The position numbers and the translations under genes are program-made. This document shows positions 21,425 through 32,880 of a stretch of DNA of 64,000 nt, one piece after another (position 1 is the stretch's first letter; each line of letters begins with the position of its first letter). The DNA lies in the NCBI RefSeq assembly GCF_017591425.1, contig NW_024466409.1, forward strand, positions 682,001 through 746,000. The letters are read 5' to 3'. The notes under the pieces are model-generated. The model saw only the letters and a list, made by a program, of their open reading frames with translations, was not told the DNA's origin and made no database searches. The stretch is from Ochotona curzoniae. Taxonomy: Eukaryota; Chordata; Mammalia; Lagomorpha; Ochotonidae.

Positions 21425-24250
21425 TTTTTTATTTTTGACAATCTTTACATAGTTAATTAGGGCACAAGGGTTCAAGAGCTACAGGAAAGTGGGTAAGACT
21501 GTTATTTCCACATTTTTTTTCTGTATGTGGAGTAAAGGGGAAATAAGGGAGAAGCCCTAACCAGCCTCCAACCTATCCCAGGTCCCTGATGTGGGGCATG
21601 CTCCGAGGGTCTTGCTCAAGTGGTTTTGATAGGTCAACAGTTATGAATTGCTGTCAATCTTGCCATTCCAAGCATGGTGAGGTCACTGCAGAATATACTG
21701 ATTGACATAGTCCATCTTAGAATCTCTGTTTGCCCAGTATTTCACTGCCAACATATGGTTGGGTAGTTGATTGATTTGTTCTGTCCTCTGTTGTGGTGCC
21801 AGGTATCTTCTGCAGGTTCCAATAGACTGCCATATCCTCCATGTATACCCGGTTATGCTCTCCACTGCTCCGTCTGAGCCTCTAAGGAGGCTCGGCTCTG
21901 GCACTTGCACTCCATGGCAGACCATGGAACCTGCACTTCTCTTCATGGTTAGGGTTCTGAGTCCGGCAGTTCGAATAGGGAGATCCCAAAAGGAACTTTG
22001 TCTAAGGTGATCCCAGACCATATTCCTGTGTGTACTTCCAAGTACAGAGCCCAGCACAGTCCATCGCCCCAATCAGCTGATGGTTGCAATTGCTGGGTTG
22101 GTTCTGTTCTACCCCTGTCTTCCACTGGAACCAATGGGTGTTGCAGTCCAGCCTGATTCTGCCCAGCACACACTCGACCCTCATATAAACCAGTGGGAGC
22201 TGCAGCTTAGTTGGAACGACCCACAATAACTCCCACCAGGCCCGCCCCCGTCCTGGTTTGCATGCTTGCCAGTATGTACAGGAGACTAGTCCAGTCTGTG
22301 TCACATCTCGTTCAGCTCTTCTACATGTCAATGGACATTGAAGCCTAGTTCAACCAAACCAGCTCTACCATCCAGCCCACACACATACTGGTGGGTGCCG
22401 TTGCCCCAGTCCTGGTTTTTGTGCTCTCCAGTGGGAGTGGCAACCTAAGAGGGAGGTGCCCACTATTTCCTTCCTAGGCCACTCCCACTCCCAGATCATG
22501 CACTTTCCGGAAGGTTTTGTAGTTTAACTTGACAGATTAACCACTGGTGCCAGCATCTGCTATCTGATACTGCAGCAAAGCCCAACCAACCCTCACCCAA
22601 TCTGCTTTATGCTTGCACTAGTAGGGACAGTCAACCAAATTTGGCTCTTCCCTGATCTGGCTTGCTTGAGGCCCACAGGTATTGTAACCCTGCCTGGTCT
22701 GGTCTACCCCCATCCCAACCCATGCTCTCCAGTGGGTGAGGTGTTCCAGCATGGGGACCTTCCACATTCCCCCTACCAGCTTTACCCTCTCCCTGCCTGG
22801 TTCCTACTAGCACTGCAGCCCAGTCTGGCATGGCCTGCCTCACCTCGGTGTTTGCTAGTGGGTGCTGTAGCCTAGCCTGGCCCACCCCCAATTCCAGCTG
22901 GTGAAGATTACAGTCTAGCCCAGCCCAGCGTGTACCTTATCCCAGCTATAATGTGTACTGATATGTGTTGCAACCATACATGACCCGACCCACATTGTTC
23001 TGGTGCTCAGATTCGTCAGCAGCTGATATGAACTGGTTCAGCCTGGTCCGCCCATTACCTATGCCGAATGTATGCCAGTGGGTACCTTTCCCTGGCCTGG
23101 TCTGGGTTGTTCCTTATCATGCTTCTTGCACTCACCCGCAGGGACTGTGTCCTGCCAGAGGAGTTGCCCAGGCTCCTCCATCAGAACCTCTCCCAGTGCC
23201 AGATTTCACACATATCACTGGGTCCATGAGCCAGCCCTACTCAGTCCACTTCCTGTCCTAGCAGGAAAAGTGGCCTTTCCTGACTGGCCTTCAACCCATT
23301 CTGGTTCTTACTGTTGGATGTTTCAGCTCAGCCAAGGCTCGTCCATACCCAGACACAGCTCACACATGGCTCAGTAGAGGCAGAGACCTAGCCTAGTCCA
23401 TCTTATATCTACACTGGTACTCCAGAGCATCAGATGGTGCTGGAGTCTAGCCTGGCTTGGTGCTTCCAGTCCCAGTCCACACTTGTGCCAAGGGAGACTG
23501 CAGCCATATCCAGACCCAAACGCAGCCCTCACTCCAGCCCACGCACTCACCAGTGGGAACCCCAACCCAGCTAGGGTGTCCCCTTAGCTCCCCAATTGGG
23601 CCTGTTCCCAGCCATTACATTGTGTGCATTCCAGTGGTTGCTCTGACTCAGCTTGGCACAGCCCCTCACCTGTCATGGCCTTTGCCTTAGATGCTGTGAC
23701 CTAGCATCCCTGGCTCATGCAGGCCAGTCGGTGTAAGAGCCTAGCTCGGCATCATCTGTGCTCCATCCTGATTTCTATTTTTTGCACGGACTGGTGTACA
23801 GTGGTCAGCATTATTCGGTGATAAAAAGTTCTAGGCAGAACTCAAAGGAGGCTGGCATATCAATCTGACACGTAAAGATCATCTGATCCCTCTCCTCCCA
23901 ACTACCATATCTCAGCACCCTCGCTTACCTTCAAAAGAAAAGCTACTCTGTCATTTCCCAATGACTTCAGGATTAATTCGCAACCCAGAAGCACAGTGAG
24001 CTCAACATGGAGGTACCTAGGCAGCAAATCATAGCCCCCAAACCCCAGAGCTCACCACCAGGCGACCAGCAGGCAGAGCCTGGCACCAAATGTCATACTG
24101 GCCACCAGGGGCTCACCACATGTTCGCTGTGTCTGGAATCAGGGTTCCGAGCATGGAGATGGACCCAGCCCAGGACCTGCCAGCAGCCAACCCAAGGTAT
24201 TCTTAAGGAGAACATTATGCATCCTAGGGTAAGTTCCAGGACAAAGGTGG
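21425..24250 (-). mobile_element. family A poly(A)-ended element, long copy A1
   Basis: Related along its length to the 2.95 kb insert at 40.82-43.78 kb: the A-rich 3' end at the low coordinate (TTAATTAGGGCACAAGGGTT), then TTTTGATAGGTCAACAG, CATGGTTAGGGTTCTGAG, a long degenerate tandem region with unit about 80 bp (22.1-23.7 kb), and a 5' block with GCCTGGCACCAAATG near 24.08 kb. No reverse transcriptase frame is visible. The exact 5' end is uncertain and I found no clear target duplication. Confidence 0.65.
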
Positions 24251-24675
24251 GCACACAACAAGGCATTTGGAAACAGTGTGGGGTATGTTATACAACTACT
24301 ATGTGCTTTTAGTTGTGTTTTATTGTCTTAAGCTGCTAAATACTCCTTTACCATTACATGACTGATAGAATCAGTTTCAGATCTTATATCAGTTACACAA
24401 ACCATTTCACATATGCAGATAAACAACAGCGCCCTGAAAGATTCTGAGAAATTTCAAAGAGATGGTTGAGTGTCCATGCAATGGGACAGGGCACCAACGA
24501 AGTGATTGGACGGACATCCACTGGGCCTTGCCACTAAGCTGGAAACTTCTCAAAGCTTTGCCAGCAGGGAAGCTGTCCTGTTTGCCCCAACTGCATGGTT
24601 CCCAGCACCACTTCACTGACTCCAACCCAAGCCTTTTTCTCATAATAATGTCTATACCCTAAGGGCTGAGGTAGT

Positions 24676-25308
24676 TCAGTATTCCCTCTGGCAGACTGGA
24701 AGGTCTGAAGTAATTTGGGTTTTTTGCCACTCTGGCCCCATTCCTCGGCTGTCTGGATGGACTGCAAGTCCTCCAACCTGTGATGCTTGTTTCCAAAATA
24801 ATATGGTTTGGAGCTCCTGAAGACATCTCTTGACATTGCTGGAATTTAAGGGAGACAACAGATTAATATCCTGATCCACCTGAACCAACTCCCCCTCACA
24901 AATTCATCCTCCCTTCCTATCTAAGAAATGACAAAAGAAAGTGTGAAAAATCAGCACTCCTAGAAGAAACTAAAAGAGCTACTCTATGGGGTCAAGGTCT
25001 AAGCCAGTGCATTGTTTCTGCCTCTTGCAAAAGGGCTCTTTCGAGACCCCTCCTGAGTTGCACTTTGTCCTCTGGGATGAGGGGAAACTCCTTTTCCCCA
25101 TCCCTAGCCTTGTTCTTAATCATTGAGATTCCAGGAGTATGGGCAGAAGGAAGAGCTGGAGTCTGCAGGACCAGCATTACTTGATCTGTTTTGCAACCAA
25201 GATACTCCCAGGACCTCTTTGGGCAGTATCATATTTTGCCTGAGCATAAAAATATCTGTCTGAATTTTGATAGTTGGCTTCTCGCGTGTCAAAACAAAAT
25301 CCCAGCCA
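24676..25308 (-). pseudogene. SAA4: SAA4-like pseudogene, exons 3 and 4 only
   Basis: Exon 3 remnant 25308-25181 (128 nt, 11 short of the normal 139, so frame-shifted) still reads REANYQNSDRYFYAQAKYDT and AQRGPGS, but the DMWRAYSDM core is lost. The exon 4 remnant 24838-24676 keeps an AG acceptor (TTCCAG) and a 163-nt length, which is what the constitutive SAA4 has because of its extra eight residues. Segments CLQELQTILF, LEDLQSIQTAEEWGQSGK and NYFRPSSLPEG align to SAA4 in changing frames, so I count three single-base insertions. I found no exon 2, signal peptide or promoter. Position between SAA3 and SAA2, minus strand, matches SAA4 in human. Confidence 0.8.
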
Positions 25309-25527
25309 CTGGAAAGGAATAAAAAGGATACAACAGAACCTGGTGACCCACTGGCCACCTGAGGGATAAAAACACACCACTGATTTCCAGATTCTGACTC
25401 TTGACAAAGTCATCCTTTGAAATCATGCAGTCAGAAGAACATTCCTTCCTTTGAATGGTTCCCTGGGCCACTGAGTGGAGGATGCTTTCCAATGCATTTG
25501 TTTAAATGCCATCGACAAAGAACTGTG

Positions 25528-25785
25528 GGTTTATTTTCAGCTACTTAAAAGGCAGAGAAGAATTTTCTCTCTGCTGGTTCACTCCCCAAATGTCCACAAT
25601 AGCTGGGGTTGTGTCAAGCCAAAGACAGGAAGCCGAAATTTAATACAGGCCTCCCACGTGACAGGGGCTCAAACCCTTGAACCATCTTCTGTTGCCTCCC
25701 AGAATACATAAGCAGGAAGCTGATTGAAAGCAGAATGACTTAAACTTGAACCAGCACTCTGAAATGGGATGTGGGCATCCAAGAG
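25528..25785 (-). mobile_element. lagomorph C-type SINE, old copy
   Basis: Reverse orientation, CTACTTAAAAGGCAGAGAAG to GGGATGTGGGCATCCAAGAG. Confidence 0.75.
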
Positions 25786-26164
25786 AATGACATAAAAATC
25801 ATAAAATTTTAATGAAAAAGTTAATAACCCAAGGTGCTTGAAATATTGCAAAAGTTCACAATGTTACTTGCCTTAAAAAGTTTAAAATACAAGCAGTCAA
25901 GAAGCTTCAGTTCCCATCAGGAAATGCAGAAGTCAGTTTCCTTCCTGTCTCAGTCCTTCATTGGCTAGTCCATGGGGATTTGATCTTTTTGGCATATTGG
26001 ATAACACTGTTTCCTTATCCACAAGTAGTTTCCAAATTGGGTCACTCAAGTATTGGTTTTCCAATAGTTTTTCCTAATTGCCATTTCCCCCTTGTTTTTA
26101 TTTCCTGACAATACAGAAGGAAAAGAAAAGCCAAGTGTGGAGAATCTGGTCTGGGTTTACCTCA

Positions 26165-26600
26165 GAAAAAGTTTCTTTAGCCATCCCCTCAGTCGAACTG
26201 CCGGGCTCAGATCCTTAACCATGAAAAGACAGAGGACAGAACAAATCAATCAACTACCCAACCATATGTTGGCAGTGAAATACTGGGCAAACAGAGACTC
26301 TAAGATGGACTATGTCAATCAGTTTATTCTGCAGTGACTTCATCATGCTTGGAATGGCAAGAATGACAGCAATTCATAACTGTTGACCTATCAAAACCAC
26401 TTGAGCAAGACCCTCGGAGCATGCCCCACATCGGGGACCTGGGGTGGGTGGGAGGCTGGGTAGGGGTTCTCTCTTTACCTCTCCCTTTACCCCAGATACA
26501 GAAGGAAAAAAATATGAAAATGATAGTCTTACCCACTTTCCTGTAGCCCTTGAACCCTTGTGCCCTAATTAACTATGTAAAGATTGTTAGGGAAAAAGAA
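26165..26600 (+). mobile_element. family A element, 5'-truncated copy in plus orientation
   Basis: Matches the 3' 500 bp of copy A1 in reverse complement: ACTACCCAACCATATGTTGG, TCTAAGATGGACTATGTCAA, GTGCCCTAATTAACTATGTA, then an A-rich end. It lacks about 150 bp present in A1 between CCATGAA and GAGGACAGAAC. Confidence 0.8.
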
Positions 26601-26794
26601 AAGAAGTTCTGCTTATTAAAAAAAAAAGCCAAGTGTGGGAAAACAGCCTTCCCTATCCACTTTGTGGCTCTCTGTTCCCATTGCTGTTCTTAGAAATGTT
26701 GATGAGTACACTATAACTCAGTATAATTTTAAATTACATTGCTCTTGTTTTTACTTTGGTTTATAACTTTCCACATTTGGAAGCCATTTGCATT

Positions 26795-27137
26795 TTAAAG
26801 GATTTATTTATTTTTATTGAAAAGAAAAATTTACAGAGAAAAGGAGAGACGGAGAGAAAGGCCTTCCATCTACTGGTTCACTCCCCAAGTGGCTGCAATT
26901 GTCAGAGCTGAGTAAATCCGAAGCCAAGAGCCAGAAGCCTCCTCTGGGTCTCCCACACGGGAAAAAGTCCCAAGGCTTTGGACCATTCTCTAGAGCTTTA
27001 CCAGGCAGTAAGCAGAGACCTGGGTGGAAAATGGAGCAGCTGGGATGTAAACCAGTACCATGTGAAATCAAGGCACCATGTGAAATCCCAGAAATTGCAA
27101 GGAGAGGATTAGCTAATTGAGCTGTTTTACTGGGTCT
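26795..27137 (-). mobile_element. lagomorph C-type SINE
   Basis: Reverse orientation, AAGGATTTATTTATTTTTATTG start; includes CACTCCCCAAGTGGCTGCAA and CCCAAGGCTTTGGACCATTC. Confidence 0.9.
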
Positions 27138-27139
27138 GC

Positions 27140-28335
27140 CATTTGCATTTTCAAAGAATTGTTAATTCATACTTTCATATCAAAATCATCATTTTCTTGT
27201 TGTGGAGGTTTTTGTTTATTATTTTGCAAGAATATTTTATATATAAAGGAAGCTGGCACACTCTAAGTTAACAAATATTTTCCCAATTTGCTATTTAGAC
27301 TTATGCCTAAAAAATACTTCCGTTCTTTTCTTTAATATTTTCGAGGAATATTTATTTGCTTGGAATGCAGAGTTATAGACAGAAAGGGATAGGCCAAGGC
27401 AGCTTCCCAGCCATTTCTGTGGTGTCTCGGTTGGATATACAGAACATACATTATTAGTACGCTGCTTCTCCTAGCCAGCCCCAGCTCCCTTAAAAGAAAA
27501 TCACAGATTGGCTTAAGTGGATATTTACATCCTAGAACTCTCAAACCTGGGATGCTCAAGGTCAAAGTGCAGGGTGACTGGTTTCTGATGAGTCTCTGAC
27601 CAACTCATGGACAGAAACCTTAACATTGTATCCTCATGTGATAGAAATGGAGGGAGTCCTTTCAGATGGCATTTGAACATAGTCACTTCCTTATTTCAAA
27701 TACTGCCACACTTGGGATGAGGCCTTCAGTGTAGGGATTTGGGGGACACAATTCAGTGCTGAGTGCTCCCCTGGCACAGTTGATTTCCAAAGAGTCTGGC
27801 AACTCCAGCTACTGCTCCTTGTGGGCAAGTGACTCTCAGCGACTCCAGCTCCATCCTAGTGGTTCAAACGTGCTCCTGCAAAGTATCACATCCCTTGCAC
27901 CTCAGTAGGGTTCACGCTTGTCAACCTGAGCTGGTGGCTCTGATCTGACTCCACCAGACACAAAAAGTGTAACGGAAACTGGACATAGAAACTGCAAACT
28001 CCAGGGAGATCTTCTCATATTGTACATCTAAACTAAAGGATTTGTAGGTGTTCCCAAAAATAGCAGAAAAGAGAAAGAAGGCAGCAGCCGTGCAGAAGGA
28101 CATGGTCAAATCCTGGAGAGACAGAAACCACCAAAGAATAAGACACAACAGACTGTATAGGAAGGACATGGATGACAGGGAGCAAGGGACAGCACTGGAA
28201 ATGCCCTGAAACAGTGACAGCACAAACACGTGACCATTAAAAAACAAGTCTGTCCTGGAAGAGTGTGTAAGAGAGTCCACCCTGGGAGGCACTGAGATCG
28301 TCTTGTCCACCACAGGCAACAAGGTCAAGCCTAAC
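27140..28335. other. non-coding up to the inverted-repeat boundary
   Basis: No supported gene. A short SINE-like scrap may exist near 27,345-27,400 but is too diverged to call. Confidence 0.4.
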
Positions 28336-28432
28336 CTTGACCTTCATCATAATGCCCATTGATCGCCCTTTGTGCCAGTCAGACCACACCACGAAGAAAA
28401 ATGCAATTAAAACACATTCAGTCACCTGAACA

Positions 28433-28438
28433 TTTATT
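28433..28438 (-). terminator. SAA2: polyadenylation signal of the left SAA gene
   Basis: AATAAA on the minus strand, 101 nt past the stop codon, in TAATAAATGTTCAGG. Confidence 0.85.
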
Positions 28439-28539
28439 AGACTGACTCCAGTTATGTTCCTTCCACCAGCTCCTTGACACAACAGAGTGTTGAACTCAAC
28501 ACTCTGGGTCCTGGGCCAATGGGGCTAACAGCAGGTTGC

Positions 28540-30101
28540 TCAGTACTTGTCAGGCAGTCCCTCGGGTCGGAAGTGATTGGGGTCTTTGCCGCTGCGGCCC
28601 CAGCGGTTGGCAGCCTGGTCGGCCTCTGTGTCCTCTGCCCCTCGGCCCAGGAATTTCTGCAAATTTTCTCGGGCATCACTGCAATCCAAGCAGCAGCAAG
28701 ACAATTAGCAGCAGCCTGCTGAGCCACAGTCACTTCCCCATATCATTGGATAAGCCTGGGCTCCAAGAAGAGCCTGGGACAGCCCAGGCTAGAGGAACAA
28801 GAGCACTGGCCCTGCCAGACAGTCCCGCTCAGCCCCATGCATGCTTGGGCTAGATGAGCAGCAGCAAAGAGGGAGGGAAACCAGGGAATCGCTCCATGGT
28901 CCTGGTTCCCTTCTGGGAAGTAGGTTCGCCCATCTTCCCTGGCCATCCCCAAAGTCTACCCTGAGCAAGACCTGCAGGGGAAGGACAGCAGAGCAAGGGT
29001 GAACAGGGATCAAAGCACAGCACACCTCTGCTGCAGGACATTCAGGCTCTGCTCCCTGACCCTGCCCTCCCAGCAACCCCTGGTACCTGATCACTTCAGC
29101 AGCCCAGACTCCTCCAGGGCCTCTTTGGGCAGCGTCATAGTTCCCCCGAGCGTGGAAGTACTTGTCAGAATTTATGAAATTGGCTTCTATCATGTCAGAG
29201 TAGGCTCTCCACATGTCCCAGGACCCTGAGGAGGAGAGGAACATCAGGTGCACATTGAGATGAGGAATGGACAACTCCTAGTGGCTGGCATTGTGGCAAC
29301 GGGTTAGCCTGATACCTGTGACACCTACATCTGATATGGGAGTGCAAGTTCACATTCCAGATATTATGTTTCCAATCCAGCTTCCTGCTGAGCAAGGAAA
29401 GATGGCTCATGTACATGGAACATGCCACCCATGTGGGAAACTCTTACAAGTTTCAGCTCCTGGCTGCATCCTGGCCCATGCCCTGCTGCACACATCATTG
29501 GGGAGTGAACCAGTACACAAGAGACAACACTCTGTCTTCCTGTCTTTCTCTCTCTCTCTCTCTCACTATGACTCTCTCTCTCTCTCTCACTATGACTCTC
29601 TCTGTGTCTTCTAGTTTCTCTGTCACTATGATTTTCAGGAAATGAATGATACAATTTGAAAATGAAGAAAGAAATACTGGAGCTACTTGGGGAGGAGTGA
29701 AAGAGTGAACAAGCTCTCCTGACTTCCAGCTGGGATCATCACAGCCTGGGTACCACTCCTGCATCCTAGCGGCCTCTCATGTCCCTCTGCTGGGTTTAAG
29801 CCAATGGCTCTCAGATGTGTCTGCCTTTGCTGGAGACAGACTGGGAACCTGATGCCAAGACCACATTTGGGCTCACTCCCTCAGGCTGTGCAGGCACAGT
29901 GGAAGGGCCTTGCACACCTCAGTTCCAAAGGCTCGCCAGGAAATTCCCAGTATCCCTTAGATGGACCACAGCTGAGCCTTAGGATGTGGGCCTTCCTCCA
30001 TCAGCCTTACCTCTCATAGCCTCACCCACGAAGTCGATCCAGGGGTGGCTGCTGACTGCCAGGACCAAGGAGCAGAGGAGCAGGCCTGTGAGGAGCTTCA
30101 T
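28540..30101 (-). CDS. SAA2: serum amyloid A (acute-phase, SAA1/2 type), left copy, intact
   Basis: Secreted acute-phase apolipoprotein of HDL made mainly by liver. Coding exons on the minus strand are 30101-30011 (exon 2 from 30105), 29225-29087 (exon 3) and 28678-28540 (exon 4). Donors are GTAAGG and GTACCA; acceptors are TTGCAG, CCTCAG and ATTGCAG. The product is 122 residues: signal peptide 1-18 ([18 protein letters not shown]), mature N-terminus [13 protein letters not shown], then [29 protein letters not shown], and C-terminal [19 protein letters not shown]. Versus the right copy it has L instead of F at residue 8 and I instead of K at residue 43 (mature 25), a position basic in most SAAs. 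Promoter and exon 1 are intact. The symbol SAA2 is by synteny only, because sequence cannot separate SAA1 from SAA2 here. Confidence 0.93.
29282..29640 (+). mobile_element. C-type SINE in intron 2 of left SAA, with CTCTCTATGA minisatellite
   Basis: GTGGCTGGCATTGTGGCAAC start and GGGAGTGAACCAGTACACAA near the end, followed by repeated CTCTCTCACTATGA units. Also present in the right arm, so it predates the last exchange or duplication of the arms. Confidence 0.8.
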
Positions 30102-30473
30102 GGTGCTGCAAGGCCAGGAGACAGAATATCAGACACCTGCAGACAGAACCCCTGCCCTTGGGCATCTGTCCTGCAGAAAGAGTCTGAGGGGTGCCTTGGA
30201 TTGGTTCCTTAGACTGGAGAATATCAGTAACCCCACTGGAGCTCCTCTATAAAGATCAGACTCTCAACCATCAACTCTGAGCCCATACTCCCTGAGCTCA
30301 AGACTCTCTGAGAGGAGTGCAAGCTGGCAGTGAGAAAAGATGAGGGGATAGCACCACATTGCTGCTCCCTAAAGCAGCCTGTAATTCACCAAAACACATG
30401 CTCCAAGTGTCCCCCAATGTCCAGCCCAACATCAGCAACCACAACAGGTGAATTCTCTCTGAAAGGCACTTAC

Positions 30474-30565
30474 AGTCTCTTAGCACAATGGTTGGTTTTA
30501 AGTCTCTCCCTGGAGCAGCCCTCAGCAGGTGCTGGGGACACAGAGCTATGTAGCTGCCTGCCCCT
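30474..30565 (-). other. SAA2: left SAA exon 1, non-coding
   Basis: Inferred 5' UTR exon between a start about 20-30 nt past the TATA-like box and a strong donor GTAAGTG at 30,473-30,467. Confidence 0.65.
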
Positions 30566-30583
30566 GCCTGGGAGAGGAGGCTG

Positions 30584-30590
30584 TATTTAT
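30584..30590 (-). promoter_or_regulatory. SAA2: left SAA TATA-like box
   Basis: ATAAATA on the minus strand, same context as in the right copy. Confidence 0.75.
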
Positions 30591-30644
30591 GCTGAGCCTC
30601 CCGGGCTGCGGTCCAGGGGGAGGACAAAGCCAGGCACACACCTG

Positions 30645-30654
30645 GCAAAGTCCC
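30645..30654 (-). promoter_or_regulatory. SAA2: NF-kappaB-like site of left SAA
   Basis: GGGACTTTGC, one base off GGGACTTTCC, about 80-90 bp upstream of the inferred start, where human SAA1/2 carry their functional NF-kappaB site. Confidence 0.55.
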
Positions 30655-30739
30655 TCAGGTCATTTCCCCTCAGGTCTCTCAGGTCACTTCCCAGACTCCC
30701 ATGTGTTCTTGGTCCACAGACATGGGAACAAAAGTTCCC

Positions 30740-30748
30740 ATTGAGCAA
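30740..30748 (-). promoter_or_regulatory. SAA2: C/EBP-like site of left SAA
   Basis: ATTGAGCAA on the plus strand (TTGCTCAAT on the minus), one mismatch from a C/EBP consensus, about 180 bp upstream of the start. Confidence 0.45.
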
Positions 30749-31805
30749 CCAGAGCACACCAGGTGGGTGTGCTGTGCCTTGGCTGCCATTGGGAAGATGG
30801 GCAGCTCTGCCCATCTGTGCTGGATATCCAGAGAAGAGGGGGCTCAGTTCCGGCAGCCACAGGCCTCAGACCTGGGTGGTCTAAGATGGCTCTTCCATCA
30901 GCCTCTTGCTCAGGTTGGAGCTTGTGTGGACAGAGAGATGATGCCTGAGAAATGAGGCCACTTGGAACCATGTCTAAAGTCACTGAGCTGGGAGCTGAAC
31001 AGGCAGTGCCCATCAGCCTCACGTGTGCCCTGGAAGGCACCTCCCCCTCCTCCCTCTAGAGATGTGAACCTCTCAGCTCCCAAGCACAGAAACCCCTGCC
31101 CAGCTGGCTGAGACCAGCAGAAAAGCTACTTTCTGAGCTGGCCCCTCAGTGGAGCAGTGGATTTATGGCAATGTCTGCTTCCTCAGACCAACAGGGAGAC
31201 CCACACGAGGAGAGGAAAGTGTTTGTGTGATAGCAAAGAAGCAAAGTGGACACTACAAAGCCATGCAGAGGGCAACAGGCAATGGCACACCAGCAGGTGA
31301 GGTGCCAAGCTCCCTGCCAGGGGAAATTGGGGTAGCCTCTGTGTGCCTGCCATCCTAGGTGACTCCTGCCCACTTGTCATTCCTAGGTTCAAGGATCAAT
31401 AAGGCCCCCAAGGTCTACAGGTGCAGGAGCATGGGAGCCAGGGGACACACCGGGGCCCACCAGAGAAGACCATAAACAGATCACAGGACCTCTGGTTCTA
31501 GAGAGAAAACCTTTCATTGAAACTCTGACCATTCTAGAAGGGAAGCCTCCAGAAGATGAAGCCACTGTTGCCAACACTCTGCAATCAGAATGAGGAGAGG
31601 TGCTGATGCCCTTCAGAAATCACACCAAACAAGTTAATGCCACTTCTTTTCTTTGCCACATTCTATCAGATCTTACTACAGAATACTCTTTTCTTAAACT
31701 TCCGTGCTTGCTCAGTCTATAGTTATTGGGTCTTTACTTGCTAATATAAATGAGATAAAGGCCCTGAAACACTCCAACTCTCAGCTTGAAGATGTCCTAC
31801 TTTTA

Positions 31806-31895
31806 GGAGGGAGGAGAGGAGAGCAGAGCAGAAGAGGGGAGAGCAGAAGAGAGGAGAGCAGAAGAGAGGCGAGGAGAAGAGAGGAGAGAAGAGAT
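31806..31895. repeat. GGAGA/GCAGA purine tract in left arm
   Basis: About 90 bp of pure purine except scattered C. Counterpart of the CT tract at 40,415-40,530, which is about 26 bp longer. Confidence 0.9.
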
Positions 31896-32302
31896 AGGTC
31901 AAGATTTCCTTCACTTCATAGAAATGATTTTGTGTGTTTATGACATTTGCACCCAAGGTAGTCAGTTTTCTCCAGAACAACATCCTCATGGGGCCAGAAA
32001 TCATTAAGATAAGGAGACTCCATTTCTGCAGAGACCAGATTGGGAAATGCAACAAGGTCTGCACCCTGGCACCTTCCAAGACAATGGTGTTCAGTAGGCC
32101 CTGCAAGGTTCAGTTTAAAGGCAAGTGAACAACAGAAGCTGTCTATGTCCTGTGGTCCTTGTACCTGTGGTGTTCATCACACCATCTGGACTAGAGCTGT
32201 GTGCCCGCACCCTCATGGGTACTGAAACATCTCGACCTCCTGCTGTGGCTGACCAAGAAAGGGCACACCAAAAGCTACATCCTGCTTACACACAGCTCTT
32301 CT

Positions 32303-32480
32303 TTTTCTTTTTTTAACATTTTTTATTTTTTATTTGTAAGTCAGATACACAGAGAGGAAGAGAGACAGAAAGATCTTCTCTCTGCTGGTTCTTTCCCTAA
32401 ATGTTTGCAATGGCCAGAACTTAGCTGATTCATAGCCCACAGCAGAAGCCAGGAGCCAGGCTCTTCCTTTGTGCCTCCTG
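32303..32480 (-). mobile_element. C-type SINE fragment, left arm only
   Basis: Reverse-orientation TTTTATTTGTAAGTCAGATACA followed by GATCTTCTCTCTGCTGG. The corresponding right-arm site near 40,010 has no insert. Confidence 0.75.
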
Positions 32481-32554
32481 AGAAATGCCTCCTTAAAGGA
32501 TAGGCTGTATGGTTTGCAGCTCTTTACTTGGAAGACAGATATGGAAACATAGAG

Positions 32555-32880
32555 ATGAATACTAAAAAGAGAGAAAGAGGGAAATATGAGATGATATTTC
32601 TCATCACCTAGTTTACTCCTCAAATGACCGATACACTACAACTAGGCCCAGACCAAAACCAGAAGACCAGAACTCCCTGCTGGTGTTTGATATGTGTCAC
32701 AGAGACCCAAGTCATGATTCCTGCTGCCAATCAGGTTATGCATTAACAAGAAGCTGGATTGGACACAGATCCAGGGCCAAGCCAGGCTTTTTGGTTTTAA
32801 GGGATTTGGTGTCCAGAGCAATATTTCAACTGCTGAACCAACCACTTGCTTTGGTGATAGCAAATTTGCTTTAATAGCAA
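32555..32880 (-). mobile_element. old C-type SINE shared by both arms
   Basis: Diverged reverse-orientation copy; equivalent lies at 39,600-39,890. Confidence 0.6.

Noticed and set aside
24070..24105. TTTGGTGCC-like primer-binding site suggesting an LTR element
   Set aside because: No paired LTRs, and the related copy has a poly(A) end with an 18-bp duplication, which fits L1-type insertion.
30330..30884. 184-codon open frame (and its counterpart at 44,365-44,934)
   Set aside because: Spans the SAA promoter and exon 1 on the antisense strand; occurs twice only because the arms are duplicated.
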